NCBI RefSeq assembly: GCF_918741285.1
Contig: NZ_CAKKNC010000016.1
Span: 1-64,000, forward strand
Origin: Sphingobium sp. CECT 9361
Lineage (GTDB): Bacteria > Pseudomonadota > Alphaproteobacteria > Sphingomonadales > Sphingomonadaceae
Reading direction: 5' to 3'
Length of the DNA stretch: 64,000 nt
A model generated the notes under the pieces. It was not told where the DNA came from, searched no databases, and saw only the letters and a list, made by a program, of their open reading frames with translations. Positions 17,760 to 26,781 of the stretch are shown one piece after another. A program made the translations under genes and the position numbers. How positions within the stretch are numbered: the first letter of the stretch is position 1; each line of letters opens with the position of its first letter.

Positions 17760-18401
17760 TCAATTCTCGCCGTCGAAATGCACTCGATTTGCCATGATAA
17801 CGGCTTGCGTGCGGCTGTAGACGCCCAGTTTTTGGAGGATTGCGGACACATGCGCCTTCACGGTGGTCATGGAAACGCTAAGGTCATGCGCAATCTGCTT
17901 GTTGAGACGCCCATGAACCAGATGCGTCAGCACAATCCGCTGTTGCGGCGTCAGGCTGGCAATGCGTCCCAATATGTCGGTTTCCTGCTGCGATCCCTGG
18001 CTGTCTTCTTCTATTGCATCGGGCATGTAGATTTCGCCCGCGACGACACGATGCAGCGCTTCGACGATGGCACTACGCTTCATCGACTTGGGGATGAAGC
18101 CGGACGCGCCGGCGGCCAATGCCTCCCGTACGATACTGCGGTCGAAAGCGCCTGAAATCATCACGACGGGCAATATGGGGAAACGTTCGCGTAGCAACTT
18201 CAAGCCGTCCAGCCGCTTCACGTCCGGGATGTGGACGTCCAGCAGGATCAGATCGAAGTTGCTTTGCTTCTCCAGCGTAGCGATGGCTTCCTCAAGCCCA
18301 GCCGCTTCGAAAACCTCGCATTGATCGAAAGTCACCGCAATAACGCTGCGCAGGCCATCTCGTACAAGCGGATGGTCGTCGATGATGAGCACACGCTCCA
18401 T
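17760..18401 (-). CDS. LuxR-type response regulator of alcohol oxidation (AgmR/ErbR-like)
   Basis: A 213-residue NarL-family regulator. The start MERVLIIDDHP at 18401 is chosen because GGGGGA lies seven bases upstream; the frame extends further without family support. The receiver carries LIIDDHPLVRDG, phospho-Asp in LLDVHIP and Lys in IPKSMK. The LuxR helix-turn-helix is LTPQQRIVLTHL to MTTVKAHVSAILQKL. It lies convergent to the hybrid kinase and upstream of the PQQ dehydrogenase, the position of AgmR/ErbR regulators that activate quinoprotein genes in pseudomonads. It is the best candidate for the protein reading the recurrent box. Confidence 0.87.
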   Translation of the reverse strand: MERVLIIDDHPLVRDGLRSVIAVTFDQCEVFEAAGLEEAIATLEKQSNFDLILLDVHIPDVKRLDGLKLLRERFPILPVVMISGAFDRSIVREALAAGASGFIPKSMKRSAIVEALHRVVAGEIYMPDAIEEDSQGSQQETDILGRIASLTPQQRIVLTHLVHGRLNKQIAHDLSVSMTTVKAHVSAILQKLGVYSRTQAVIMANRVHFDGEN

Positions 18402-18557
18402 CTCTGCTCCCCCGCTGTTCAATACCATAGCTTCCCCTCGTCCCTTATAGGGCATTACGACATGAGGCGCAGCAAGTCGCGCGGCATTGTAACTTGTACC
18501 ACCGCCGCTGCTGCGCCCCATCACGATCATCTTACGTTCCTTATAGTGTAGATTTCG

Positions 18558-20306
18558 TCAGCCCTTGGGGAGCTTGAACACCCATAGCGCGCCGCCCTGA
18601 TTGATTTCCTTGAAAGACTTGGCCACTTCGCCGCCCCAAAGTGGAACTGCACCGCCCCAGCCCGACATGACAGCGACAAACTGCTCGCCATCCGTTTCCC
18701 AGGTTACCGGAGACCCGATCACACCCGATCCGGTTTGAAACTTCCACAATTCCTTGCCGGTCTTCGCATCGAATGCCTTGAGATAACCTTCGGGCGTGCC
18801 GGTGAACACCAGATTGCCGCCCGTGGTGAGGACGCCACCCCATAGCGGAGCCTTGTTCTTGTATTCCCAGACGATCTTGCCAGTCTTGGGATCCATGGCA
18901 CGCAGTGCGCCGATATGATCTTCTGCAATCGGCTTGATGGTGAAGCCCGCGCCCAGATAGGCTGCGCCCTTTTTGTAGGCGATGGGTTCGTTCCAGATAT
19001 CCATGCCCCAATCGTTCGACGGGATATAGAAGAGGCCGGTATCGTGGCTGTAAGCCATCGGCATCCAGTTCTTGCCACCAAGGAAGGAAGGCGATGCGAA
19101 TACGGTCGTGCCCTTTTCCGCTGTCGGTGCGCCGGGGCGTCCCGCCGGGATGACATTCGGCTTACCTGCCTTGTTGAAGCCATCGGCCCAAGTCGTCTGC
19201 ATGACGAACTTGTTGGCAGAGATGAACTTGCCATTGGTACGGTCTAGGACGAAGAAATAGCCGTTACGGTCGGCCTTTGCGCCCAGCTTCATTGGCTTGC
19301 CATTGATGGTGGCGTCGAAGGGAATGAATTCGTTCACCCCGTCAAAGTCCCATCCGTCGTGCGGCGTGGTCTGGTACGACCATTTGATCGTGCCGGTCGC
19401 CGGATCGATTGCCAATGTCGAAGCGGTGTACAGATTGTCGCCAGGACGCAAATGGCTGTTCCACGGCGCCGGGTTGCCGGTGCCAAAGAACAACAGGTTT
19501 GTTTCGGGATCATATGTCCCGCCCAGCCATGTCGCGCCGCCGCCATTCTTCCACTGATCGCCGGTCCAGCTTGCATTGAGCTTGCCGGTGATGCCGTTAT
19601 CCTTGCCATTGAGCGTACCCATATGGCCTTCGATCACCGGACGGTGCCAGATGAGCTCGCCAGTATCGACATTGCGCGCTTCGACGGCGCCGACAACCCC
19701 GAATTCACCGCCGGAATTGCCAGTAATGACCATACCATTGACGATCAAGGGCGCGGCGGTTGCGCTATAGCCTGCCTGATAGTCGGCGATCTGTTTGTTC
19801 CAGATCACCTTGCCGGTCAGGCGATTGAGCGCCACGAGCCGCGCGTCGAGTGTCGCAAAAATGATCTTGTCGCCATGGATAGCGGCTCCGCGATTGACGA
19901 CATCGCAGCATGGCATGATGCCGTCGGGCAGGCGCGCATCGTACTGCCACTTTTCCTCGCCGGTCTTCGCATCGAAAGCAAAGAGGCGCGAGTAGGATCC
20001 CGTTACGTAAATCGTGCCGTCATAAACGATCGGCTGCGCTTCCTGACCGCGTTGCTTTTCACCGCCTAGCGACGCGGAAAAGGCCGGAACCATTTTGACG
20101 ACATTTTCGCTGTTGATTGTGGTCAAGGGGCTGAACCGATGGGCTTGCGGCCCCATGCCGTACGTCAACACATCCCCGGTCGAGGCTGCGTCCCCCATCA
20201 ATTGTGCGTCTGTAGGCCCCTGGGCCATCAACGGCGCGCCTATCAAAGCCATTGCTGCCGCACCCATGCCAAGCCTGGCAATCGAACGCGCTATACGTCC
20301 CGTCAT
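18558..20306 (-). CDS. PQQ-dependent alcohol dehydrogenase, probable lanthanide type
   Basis: A 582-residue periplasmic quinoprotein oxidising primary alcohols. The ATG at 20306 follows GGGAGG by six bases and gives a signal peptide ending near AQG. The eight-bladed propeller shows repeated W-motifs (GEEKWQY, GKVIWNK, GTIKWSY, GKIVWEY, GKELWKF). PQQ-pocket features are the vicinal Cys133-Cys134 in MPCCDVV, Glu in GGEFG (about 201) and Asn in GTGNPAPWN (about 278). The catalytic Asp320 is followed by Asp322 in WDFDGVN. Calcium enzymes carry a non-acidic residue there, whereas XoxF/ExaF/PedH lanthanide enzymes have Asp. Cytochrome and XoxJ-like partners are upstream. Confidence 0.93.
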   Translation of the reverse strand: MTGRIARSIARLGMGAAAMALIGAPLMAQGPTDAQLMGDAASTGDVLTYGMGPQAHRFSPLTTINSENVVKMVPAFSASLGGEKQRGQEAQPIVYDGTIYVTGSYSRLFAFDAKTGEEKWQYDARLPDGIMPCCDVVNRGAAIHGDKIIFATLDARLVALNRLTGKVIWNKQIADYQAGYSATAAPLIVNGMVITGNSGGEFGVVGAVEARNVDTGELIWHRPVIEGHMGTLNGKDNGITGKLNASWTGDQWKNGGGATWLGGTYDPETNLLFFGTGNPAPWNSHLRPGDNLYTASTLAIDPATGTIKWSYQTTPHDGWDFDGVNEFIPFDATINGKPMKLGAKADRNGYFFVLDRTNGKFISANKFVMQTTWADGFNKAGKPNVIPAGRPGAPTAEKGTTVFASPSFLGGKNWMPMAYSHDTGLFYIPSNDWGMDIWNEPIAYKKGAAYLGAGFTIKPIAEDHIGALRAMDPKTGKIVWEYKNKAPLWGGVLTTGGNLVFTGTPEGYLKAFDAKTGKELWKFQTGSGVIGSPVTWETDGEQFVAVMSGWGGAVPLWGGEVAKSFKEINQGGALWVFKLPKG

Positions 20307-20373
20307 AGTCATCCTCCCTGATTCAGACGCTATTGGCGCCTTCGGGATGCAGCCTATGCTATGGGTATAATGC

Positions 20374-20392
20374 AGCAATTGGACCTTGGGTC
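20374..20392 (-). promoter_or_regulatory. Conserved alcohol-regulon box upstream of PQQ dehydrogenase
   Basis: Read on the minus strand the sequence is GACCCAAGGTCCAATTGCT, 16 of 19 identical to the box before the aldehyde dehydrogenase. It ends 67 bases before the dehydrogenase ATG, inside the 119-base gap after the XoxJ-like gene. The dehydrogenase therefore probably has its own inducible promoter. Confidence 0.6.
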
Positions 20393-20425
20393 GGCCCCGC
20401 CCCCACGCATCGCTCAGTTCAGGCC

Positions 20426-21298
20426 TTAAACAAGGGCCGGCGGCACATGTTTGACGCCATGAGCGGCAAAAATCGCCTGCAACTGTCCGGTCGCCATCAT
20501 CTTTTCCAGCTCAGCTTCGATGGCATCGCCCAGCGAGCGGCTATTTTCCTTGACCGCCATGCCGATATCCCAGCCACCGGACGAAAAGGCAGGCAGTGGC
20601 ATTTTGCGCCGCGTCAGTTGACGACCCGGCATGTCATGCAGTCCCGCTTCGATCTGTGCGCGGCTGGCGAGAACCGCATCGGCCTTGCCTTCTGCAACGG
20701 CCATCACGGCCTCCGATCCGGTAAGATAGTGTGCGACATCCTTCGCGATGGCACCGCCGCCAGTTCTCGTCAGATAGAAATCCGGGATGCTATCCAGCTC
20801 AGCGGCGATTTTTCTGCCCTTGAACTGCGAGGGTGCAGCATCGCAATCGATGTCGCTGTTGCCGCAGACGAACTGAAAACTCTCGCGATAATAAGGCGCG
20901 ATAATCGCCACCTGATCGTTGCGCGCCGCAAATGTGCGATCGAACGGCACATGCAGCATGACATCTACTGGCGCAAACCCCAGCAACCCGCCGCGCCAGA
21001 CCGCGTTGCGCAGGTCATCGTCGACGCTTTCGTCTGCGCTCAGTTCGGCCAGATCGAGCCGAACACCCAGCGATTGCGCCAGCGCCTTGGCCAGATCGAC
21101 GTCTATGCCGACGATCTGGCCTTCCTTGTTCCAGGACCAGGGACGGTTGTCTTTATAGACGGCTACCCGGAGAACCCCCAGTGCTTTGACCTTAGCAATC
21201 GGCGCGGCATCGGCTGCAGATGACGTAACCGCTAGGGCGAATACCGCGCCCATCGAGTGAAGCAGCATACGCCGGTCGAACGTCGGTCTATTCTTCAT
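20426..21298 (-). CDS. XoxJ/MxaJ-like periplasmic binding protein
   Basis: A 290-residue exported protein of the extracellular solute-binding family 3 fold, in the quinoprotein-dehydrogenase-associated subgroup. After a signal sequence ([13 protein letters not shown] to ADAAP), typical features are [31 protein letters not shown] and a long second lobe. In methylotrophs MxaJ/XoxJ proteins partner the dehydrogenase, possibly in maturation, rather than importing a solute. The start at 21298 overlaps the cytochrome stop by 11 bases, so cytochrome and this gene are co-transcribed just ahead of the dehydrogenase. Confidence 0.85.
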   Translation of the reverse strand: MKNRPTFDRRMLLHSMGAVFALAVTSSAADAAPIAKVKALGVLRVAVYKDNRPWSWNKEGQIVGIDVDLAKALAQSLGVRLDLAELSADESVDDDLRNAVWRGGLLGFAPVDVMLHVPFDRTFAARNDQVAIIAPYYRESFQFVCGNSDIDCDAAPSQFKGRKIAAELDSIPDFYLTRTGGGAIAKDVAHYLTGSEAVMAVAEGKADAVLASRAQIEAGLHDMPGRQLTRRKMPLPAFSSGGWDIGMAVKENSRSLGDAIEAELEKMMATGQLQAIFAAHGVKHVPPALV

Positions 21299-21716
21299 GC
21301 TTGGTTTCCAACCAGGAACGGATTGCCCAACCGGCTTCCTGTCCCAGTACATCGCCAAAGGCAGGCATGTAGACCTTGCCGTCATGGCTTGCGCCTTTGC
21401 GAAACCGCTCCATGAACCATTCGTCGCCACTCTCGCCCAATTCGAGATAGCGAAGATCGGGCGCTATACCGCCGGATATTGCCTCCAGACCGTGGCATCG
21501 TGCGCAATTTTGATTGTAGGCTGAGGCGCCGACTTCAATGGCTTTCGCGTTGCCCGTATAGGGGTTTTTAGGCAGCCAGTCGGCCCCCAATTTTGGTAGC
21601 GCGCTGGTATCGACGGCCTGCGGAGTCACATTGCCATGCGCCATCAAGGAGGAGGTCACCGATATCCCGGCGACCAATGCTGCGCCCGCCAATATGGCAC
21701 GTCCGAAATTGCTCAT
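21288..21716 (-). CDS. Periplasmic cytochrome c, electron acceptor of the PQQ dehydrogenase
   Basis: A 142-residue class I cytochrome c with a signal peptide cleaved near SLMAHG. Haem attachment is C71-A-R-C74-H75 and the distal Met ligand is probably Met118 in VYMPAF. Its place upstream of a XoxJ-like protein and PQQ dehydrogenase matches XoxG/PedF/ExaB cytochromes that take electrons from the quinoprotein. The start at 21716 is preferred to 21797. Divergent from the beta-propeller gene, sharing an intergenic region with a copy of the regulon box. Confidence 0.9.
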   Translation of the reverse strand: MSNFGRAILAGAALVAGISVTSSLMAHGNVTPQAVDTSALPKLGADWLPKNPYTGNAKAIEVGASAYNQNCARCHGLEAISGGIAPDLRYLELGESGDEWFMERFRKGASHDGKVYMPAFGDVLGQEAGWAIRSWLETKHEE

Positions 21717-21791
21717 TCTGTCCTCACCCAAACTTTTATATGACCCCTGCCATGACCGCCAATGTAGGGTAGTCCGATCCCCTGCCCCATT

Positions 21792-21809
21792 GCCCATTGG
21801 TACAATGCC
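21792..21809 (+). promoter_or_regulatory. Regulon-box copy in the cytochrome/propeller divergent gap
   Basis: GCCCATTGGTACAATGCC resembles the box consensus GACCAAAGGTnCAATnG and lies 42 bases before the propeller ATG. The overlapping reverse strand reads ACCAATGGGCAATGG, so the site may act in both directions. Weaker match than those before exaC and the dehydrogenase. Confidence 0.4.
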
Positions 21810-21851
21810 TTGTCAGCACGGCTCTGCTTAGAATGCAGTATAGGAGAGACA

Positions 21852-22817
21852 ATGATGAGACGCGCGCAACTGCTGGCCTTGACGATTTTATTATATGCCA
21901 CAAGCGCGAAGGCCGAGACGATCTATGTCTCCAATGAGCGGGGAAATAGCATCACGGTGATCGATGCTGCGACTCACGCAGTCACTGCCACATGGCCAAC
22001 CGGTGGTCGTCCAAGGGGGATTACCGTGTCGAAGGACGGACGGTATATCTATCTGGCCGCCAGCGCCGATCATGCGGTCCAGATGATCGACCGTGAAACC
22101 GGAAAGCTGGTAGCGGATCTCCCGTCGGGACAAGACCCCGAACAGTTTTTCCTCTCCCGCAATGGGAACAGCCTTTTCGTTGCCAATGAAGACAATGCCG
22201 CGCTGACGGCAATCGACCTCCAGAAGCGCAGCGTCGATTTTCAGGTCGATGTCGGCGGGGAGCCTGAGGGCGTCGCGCAAAGCCCGGACGGCAAATGGGT
22301 AGTGGTGACGTCAGAAGAAGACAATATCGTCAACTGGATCGACCTTTCCACAAAGACGATGGTGGACGAAACGCCAACGGATCAGCGGCCTCGCCATGTC
22401 GAGTTCACGGCAGACGGGAAGCAATTGTGGATAGCGGCTGAAGTGGGCGGCACGGTGCAGATTGTCGATGTCGAGAGCCGAAAAATTATCGAGACGTTGA
22501 AATTCGCGGTCCCAGGCGTTGCCGCGTACCGCATGTTGCCGTGCGGTATCCGCTTCACGCCAGATGGCAAGACAGCCGTTATCGCACTGGGGCGCGCCGA
22601 CCATGTCGCGCTGGTCGATGTCGCCACACGCACCGTGCGCGCCTATGTGCCGGTCGGAAAGCGCGTGTGGCATCTGGCGATCTCCGGCGATGGCACCACA
22701 GCTTATGCCGCCAATGGATTATCCGACACGCTGTCTGTGATAGACCTTGCCTCCGCCAAAGTGACTGCAACGGTCGCCACCGGCGCTGGTCCGTGGGGGG
22801 TCACTATCGCCCCCTGA
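21852..22817 (+). CDS. PQQ-associated YVTN beta-propeller protein
   Basis: A 321-residue periplasmic beta-propeller with a signal peptide (MMRRAQLLALTILLYATSAKA). Repeats of the YVTN type are visible throughout: IYVSNERGNSITVID, LFVANEDNAALTAID, LWIAAEVGGTVQIVD, AYAANGLSDTLSVID, each about 42 residues apart. This matches the PQQ-dependent catabolism-associated propeller family, whose molecular job is unknown. Gene neighbourhood points to a service role for the quinoprotein dehydrogenase or its electron chain. Two adjacent ATGs (21852, 21855) follow GGAGAG. Confidence 0.88.
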   Translation: MMRRAQLLALTILLYATSAKAETIYVSNERGNSITVIDAATHAVTATWPTGGRPRGITVSKDGRYIYLAASADHAVQMIDRETGKLVADLPSGQDPEQFFLSRNGNSLFVANEDNAALTAIDLQKRSVDFQVDVGGEPEGVAQSPDGKWVVVTSEEDNIVNWIDLSTKTMVDETPTDQRPRHVEFTADGKQLWIAAEVGGTVQIVDVESRKIIETLKFAVPGVAAYRMLPCGIRFTPDGKTAVIALGRADHVALVDVATRTVRAYVPVGKRVWHLAISGDGTTAYAANGLSDTLSVIDLASAKVTATVATGAGPWGVTIAP

Positions 22818-22854
22818 GAGGGTACCTCGACCCTTGGCGACCCAAGGAACGAGA

Positions 22855-22869
22855 ACCAAAGTCCAATTT
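22855..22869 (+). promoter_or_regulatory. Regulon-box copy upstream of the porin
   Basis: AACCAAAGTCCAATT matches the box with one base missing in the centre (AAGT for AAGGT). It is 62 bases before the porin ATG, similar to the distance at exaC and the dehydrogenase. Confidence 0.4.
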
Positions 22870-22931
22870 AAGATCGCCTCCTTGCATCGCACTGTCGCTT
22901 CACCGGGATAACCGGAAAACGGGAGGGTGTT

Positions 22932-24332
22932 ATGAAAAGAGGAAAATGGCTCGCAGGGGCGGCATTGGCCATGATGCTGGCCGTACCAGCGACACCGGCG
23001 ATGGCAGGGACCACCGCTGAGCTGCTGAAACGCCTGCATGAAAAGGGCATTCTGACAGACGAAGAATATCAGGCATTGCTGACGCAGGAAGGCACCGAAG
23101 TTGCGACTTCGCCTGCCGCCGCGCCTGCACAGGCCGCCGCAGCGTCGCTGGATGACAAGCGGATCGTGCGGATGACCGACAGCGGCATCGGCATGGAAGT
23201 CGGTGGCGTCACCGTAAAAATGTCCGGGTCAGTCAACGGCTTCTACGTACATGACAATGGCCAGGCGCCGGGTCCGAATACTGCGGTTGTTGGCGGCGTC
23301 GTGCCAATTGGCGGCAATGCGTCGGCAATCCGCAACGGCCTGCTTCCCGGGTTCCTCAAGTTCGACTTCACCACCACGCAGGGCGGTTGGGATGTCGGCG
23401 CGCACTTCGGCATGTATCCCGGCATCAACAGCGTGAATTACGCAGCAGGCGGCGGCGCAAACAGTCCGGGCTTCCCAGCCGCGTTGCAGACGGCTGGCAT
23501 CGATTTCCGCCAAACCTACCTGACCATCGGTCGCAAGGGCTTTGGCGAAGTGAAGATGGGCCGCGACATCGGCCTGTTCGGTTCCGAAGGTATTTTGAAC
23601 GACATCACCTTGCTTTCCGTGGGATCGACCGGTGGCAATGTCGCCCCCTCCAACACTTCACTGGGGCGCATCGGGGCAGGCTATATCTACACGGATTTCC
23701 AGCCGCAGATTACCTACAGCACACCTAATCTGAGCGGATTTCAGGCCAGCGTCGGCGTATTCCAGCCGCTCCAGTCGCTGACCGGCCCGGGGGAAACGGG
23801 CAGTGCGCCGGGGTTCCAGGCGAAGGTCGTTTACGATGGTAAGTTCGGTGACATTTCCACGCGTGTCTGGTTGTCCGGGATCACGCAGAAGCATGATCGC
23901 GTGGACGGCGCATCCTATACGGGCAGCGGTTTCGATACCGGTGCAAAGATCGGCATCGGTCCGCTGTCTGTCATGGGTTATTACTACAAGGGTTCCGGCC
24001 TGGGCACAACGGCGCTCAACCTGTTCGATACCGATGCTTTCGGAGACAAGCGCGACAGCGAAGGCTTCTACCTGCAAGGGCTTGCGACATTCGGAAAGTT
24101 CTCTGTCGGGGGTAGCTACGGCCAGAGCACGCTCGATTATGCGAACACTGCCGATGCACTCGCGAACCCGACACTGGTGGACAAGAACAGCAGCTATGTC
24201 GGGCAGGTGCGTTATGGCCTGACAAGCTGGGTGACGCTGATCAGCGAATATATCCGCACAAAGTCGGAAGCGCATAACGGCAACGAAGCGAAAGCGGACA
24301 CTGTCGCGGCAGGTGCGATCCTGTTCTTCTGA
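22932..24332 (+). CDS. Outer-membrane porin of the alcohol block
   Basis: A 466-residue exported protein. A signal peptide ends near MAGTT. A SHOCT-like helical motif follows (AELLKRLHEKGILTDEEYQAL, split here only for position, about residues 28-48), then a low-complexity Ala/Pro linker and a beta-barrel of alternating polar and aromatic strands closing with a C-terminal Phe (AAGAILFF). The barrel resembles trimeric-type porins of alphaproteobacteria. It may admit alcohols, acids or metal complexes to the periplasm; specificity is not evident. It has a regulon box upstream and a strong terminator downstream, so it is probably a single-gene unit. Confidence 0.85.
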   Translation: MKRGKWLAGAALAMMLAVPATPAMAGTTAELLKRLHEKGILTDEEYQALLTQEGTEVATSPAAAPAQAAAASLDDKRIVRMTDSGIGMEVGGVTVKMSGSVNGFYVHDNGQAPGPNTAVVGGVVPIGGNASAIRNGLLPGFLKFDFTTTQGGWDVGAHFGMYPGINSVNYAAGGGANSPGFPAALQTAGIDFRQTYLTIGRKGFGEVKMGRDIGLFGSEGILNDITLLSVGSTGGNVAPSNTSLGRIGAGYIYTDFQPQITYSTPNLSGFQASVGVFQPLQSLTGPGETGSAPGFQAKVVYDGKFGDISTRVWLSGITQKHDRVDGASYTGSGFDTGAKIGIGPLSVMGYYYKGSGLGTTALNLFDTDAFGDKRDSEGFYLQGLATFGKFSVGGSYGQSTLDYANTADALANPTLVDKNSSYVGQVRYGLTSWVTLISEYIRTKSEAHNGNEAKADTVAAGAILFF

Positions 24333-24363
24333 CCTTCGCACAGCTCCAAGCTGACTAAAACAG

Positions 24364-24392
24364 GAAGCGGTGTCCCGATGGGGCACCGCTTC
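24364..24392 (+). terminator. Rho-independent terminator after the porin
   Basis: GAAGCGGTG pairs with CACCGCTTC, extended inside by CCC/GGG with a short loop, and is followed by TTCGTT. It lies about 30 bases after the porin stop. Confidence 0.8.
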
Positions 24393-24418
24393 TTCGTTGC
24401 GCCTGTCTGCTCATCATC

Positions 24419-24437
24419 GACCAAAGGTACAATGGCC
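24419..24437 (+). promoter_or_regulatory. Regulon-box copy upstream of the TonB receptor
   Basis: GACCAAAGGTACAATGGCC fits the consensus across its full length and ends 58 bases before the GTG start of the receptor. It links metal or cofactor uptake to the alcohol-oxidation genes. Confidence 0.55.
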
Positions 24438-24495
24438 GCTGCGTTCGCCAGCCCATAGCGATGACAGCACACAATAAAAGCGGCGGGAGAAGGGT

Positions 24496-26781
24496 GTGAA
24501 GCGCAATGCAATGATCGGAGCAATCGCAGCGTTGCCGTGGTTGGTGGCATGGGGGAGCGCAGGCGCGCAGCCGATTATCGTAACCGCGCCCGGCGGCGCC
24601 GTGGATGCCGACGATGCGCAAAGCGTGACCGCTGACGACATCGACCGTGCCGGCACGCCGGATCTGTTGCAGGCACTGGCACGCAACGTTGCAGGCGTCA
24701 CCTTGCAGGATGCGCAGAATAATCCCTGGCAACCGAACCTCGTTTATCGCGGTTTTATCGCATCGCCACTACAGGGTCAGGCGCAAGGTCTTGCCGCCTA
24801 CCTTGATGGCGCGCGGTTCAATCAGCCGTTCGGCGATACGGTTTCGTTCGACCTTATCCCTGAAGCCGCGATCCGGTCCCTGACATTGCTCGACGCCAGT
24901 CCGATCTATGGGCTGAACGCACTGGGCGGCGCGATCGTGCTGGAGACGAAGACGGGGCACAGCGATCCCGGCATCGATGCATCGTTCACGGGTGGCCGCT
25001 TCGGCTATCGCGAAGCTGTGGCATCCGGCGGATTTACAAGCGGTGACGTCAGTGCTTTTGCCGCGATCCAGTATAGCAAGGATGGCGGCTGGCGGGATTT
25101 CAGCCCGTCCCGCCTGTACAACGGCTATGCCGATCTTGGCTTCGACACCGCAGGCGGCGGCTTGCACGTGAAGGTCGTGGGCGCAGACAGCAATCTGACG
25201 GGCAACGGCGTTTCACCGGTCGAGTTGCTCGCGGCGCGGCGGCAGTCGGTGTTCACCCATCCCGACAATACGCGCAACCGCTATGGCCGAGTCAGCCTTC
25301 ATCCTTGGTTGGCATTGTCCGAAACCACGCGCATCGAAGCCAGTCTTTACGGGCAAAGCCTGAAGACGCGCACCGTGAATGGCGATGCCGCCGACATTGA
25401 GGAATGCGGCGATATAGAGGGAATCCTGTGCCTCGAAAGCGCCGACGAGGAAGCGCCGCTGGTCGATGCTGCGGGCGCGCAAATCGCCGACACGCTGAGC
25501 GGCGAAGGCTATGGTGTGCTGAACCGTAGCCGCACCAGCACCCGGGCAGTGGGTGCACTGGCACAAATCATTGACACGCGCCCTTTGTTCGGCGGCGAAA
25601 ATTATCTTTCGATCGGCACCAGCTATGACGCCAGCCGCACCCGTTTCGACACCTCGACCGAACTTGGCGCGCTGACCGACGACAGGAGCGTGGAAGGTTT
25701 GGGGAACCGCATCGTCCAGCCCGACGGTGCCATAGCGCCGGTAGGACTGGTTGCGCATACCCGCTACTGGGGCGCCTTCATTCAGGACCGCTTACCGCTC
25801 GGCCCGCGCCTTTCGGCGGAACTCGGGCTGCGGTACAATCATGCGCGCATCGTGTTGCAGGATCAGATCGGCACGGCGCTGAACGGCAAGCACAGTTTTC
25901 AGCGGCTGAACCCGGGCATCGAGCTGGATTATCGTGTGTCGGACGCTGCCTCCCTTCGCATTGGCTATGCCCAGAGCAATCGCGCGCCAACGCCTGCCGA
26001 GCTGTCCTGCGCGGATGAAAATGCGCCATGCAGCTTGACCAATTTCTTCGTGGCGGACCCGCCGCTGAAACAGGTCGTGGCCAAAAGCTGGGAAGCCGGA
26101 GCGCTGGGGACAATGCGACAAGGCGGCTGGAAGATCGACTGGCTACTGTCAGCTTACCGCACCGTCAACGCCAACGACATCCAGTATATCGCATCGCAGG
26201 TGCGAGGCCGCGCCTATTTCCAGAATGTGGGCGACACGCGGCGGCAAGGGATCGAAGCGAGCCTGACCGCCACGCAAGGTGGGCTGAGCGCGCATCTGAG
26301 CTATGCCTATACCGATGGTACGTTCCGGACAGCGCATGTCCGCACCAGCCCCGCCAATCCGCTGGCGGAGGCGGACGGAACGATAGCCATTATGCGCGGC
26401 GATACGCTCCCGGGCATTCCTAAACACAGCGCGACGCTCAGCCTGGATTACAGTGCGGCCTTGGCAGGCAAGCGGACCTGGTCGGTGGGCGCGGATATCA
26501 TGGGACGCAGCGGTCAGTATCTGGTGGGCGATGAGGCCAACCTGACGCCAAAAACGCCGGGCTACATCCTTGCCAATATACGTGCCGGACTGGACGTGCT
26601 GCGCGGTGTCACCCTGTTTGGCGAAGTGCGCAATGTCTTCAACCGCCGATACGCGACCTTCGGTACGTTCAGCGATGTCAGCGAAATTGCGCTTACCGAA
26701 GCACCGGATGCTTCGGACCCGCGCGCCTATGGCCCGGGAGCGCCGCGGAGATGGTATGCGGGGATCAAGGCGAAGTTCTAA
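24496..26781 (+). CDS. TonB-dependent outer-membrane receptor
   Basis: A 761-residue receptor with signal peptide, plug domain (about 30-160; ADDIDRAGTPDLLQAL, LVYRGFIASPLQG, IYGLNALGGAIV) and a 22-strand barrel ending in WYAGIKAKF. The GTG at 24496 has GGAG six bases upstream; ATG at 24511 is an alternative. TonB receptors import metal chelates or cofactors with proton-motive force. Position inside a PQQ block with a lanthanide-type dehydrogenase, plus the shared box, makes a lanthanide-chelate or PQQ uptake role plausible, but sequence alone does not show the ligand. The 3' end overlaps the convergent metallohydrolase stop by four bases. Confidence 0.9.
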   Translation: MKRNAMIGAIAALPWLVAWGSAGAQPIIVTAPGGAVDADDAQSVTADDIDRAGTPDLLQALARNVAGVTLQDAQNNPWQPNLVYRGFIASPLQGQAQGLAAYLDGARFNQPFGDTVSFDLIPEAAIRSLTLLDASPIYGLNALGGAIVLETKTGHSDPGIDASFTGGRFGYREAVASGGFTSGDVSAFAAIQYSKDGGWRDFSPSRLYNGYADLGFDTAGGGLHVKVVGADSNLTGNGVSPVELLAARRQSVFTHPDNTRNRYGRVSLHPWLALSETTRIEASLYGQSLKTRTVNGDAADIEECGDIEGILCLESADEEAPLVDAAGAQIADTLSGEGYGVLNRSRTSTRAVGALAQIIDTRPLFGGENYLSIGTSYDASRTRFDTSTELGALTDDRSVEGLGNRIVQPDGAIAPVGLVAHTRYWGAFIQDRLPLGPRLSAELGLRYNHARIVLQDQIGTALNGKHSFQRLNPGIELDYRVSDAASLRIGYAQSNRAPTPAELSCADENAPCSLTNFFVADPPLKQVVAKSWEAGALGTMRQGGWKIDWLLSAYRTVNANDIQYIASQVRGRAYFQNVGDTRRQGIEASLTATQGGLSAHLSYAYTDGTFRTAHVRTSPANPLAEADGTIAIMRGDTLPGIPKHSATLSLDYSAALAGKRTWSVGADIMGRSGQYLVGDEANLTPKTPGYILANIRAGLDVLRGVTLFGEVRNVFNRRYATFGTFSDVSEIALTEAPDASDPRAYGPGAPRRWYAGIKAKF

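Noticed and set aside
24355..26424. Long open frames antisense to the TonB receptor
   Set aside because: They arise from high-GC codon bias opposite a clear gene and show no family features or ribosome-binding sites.
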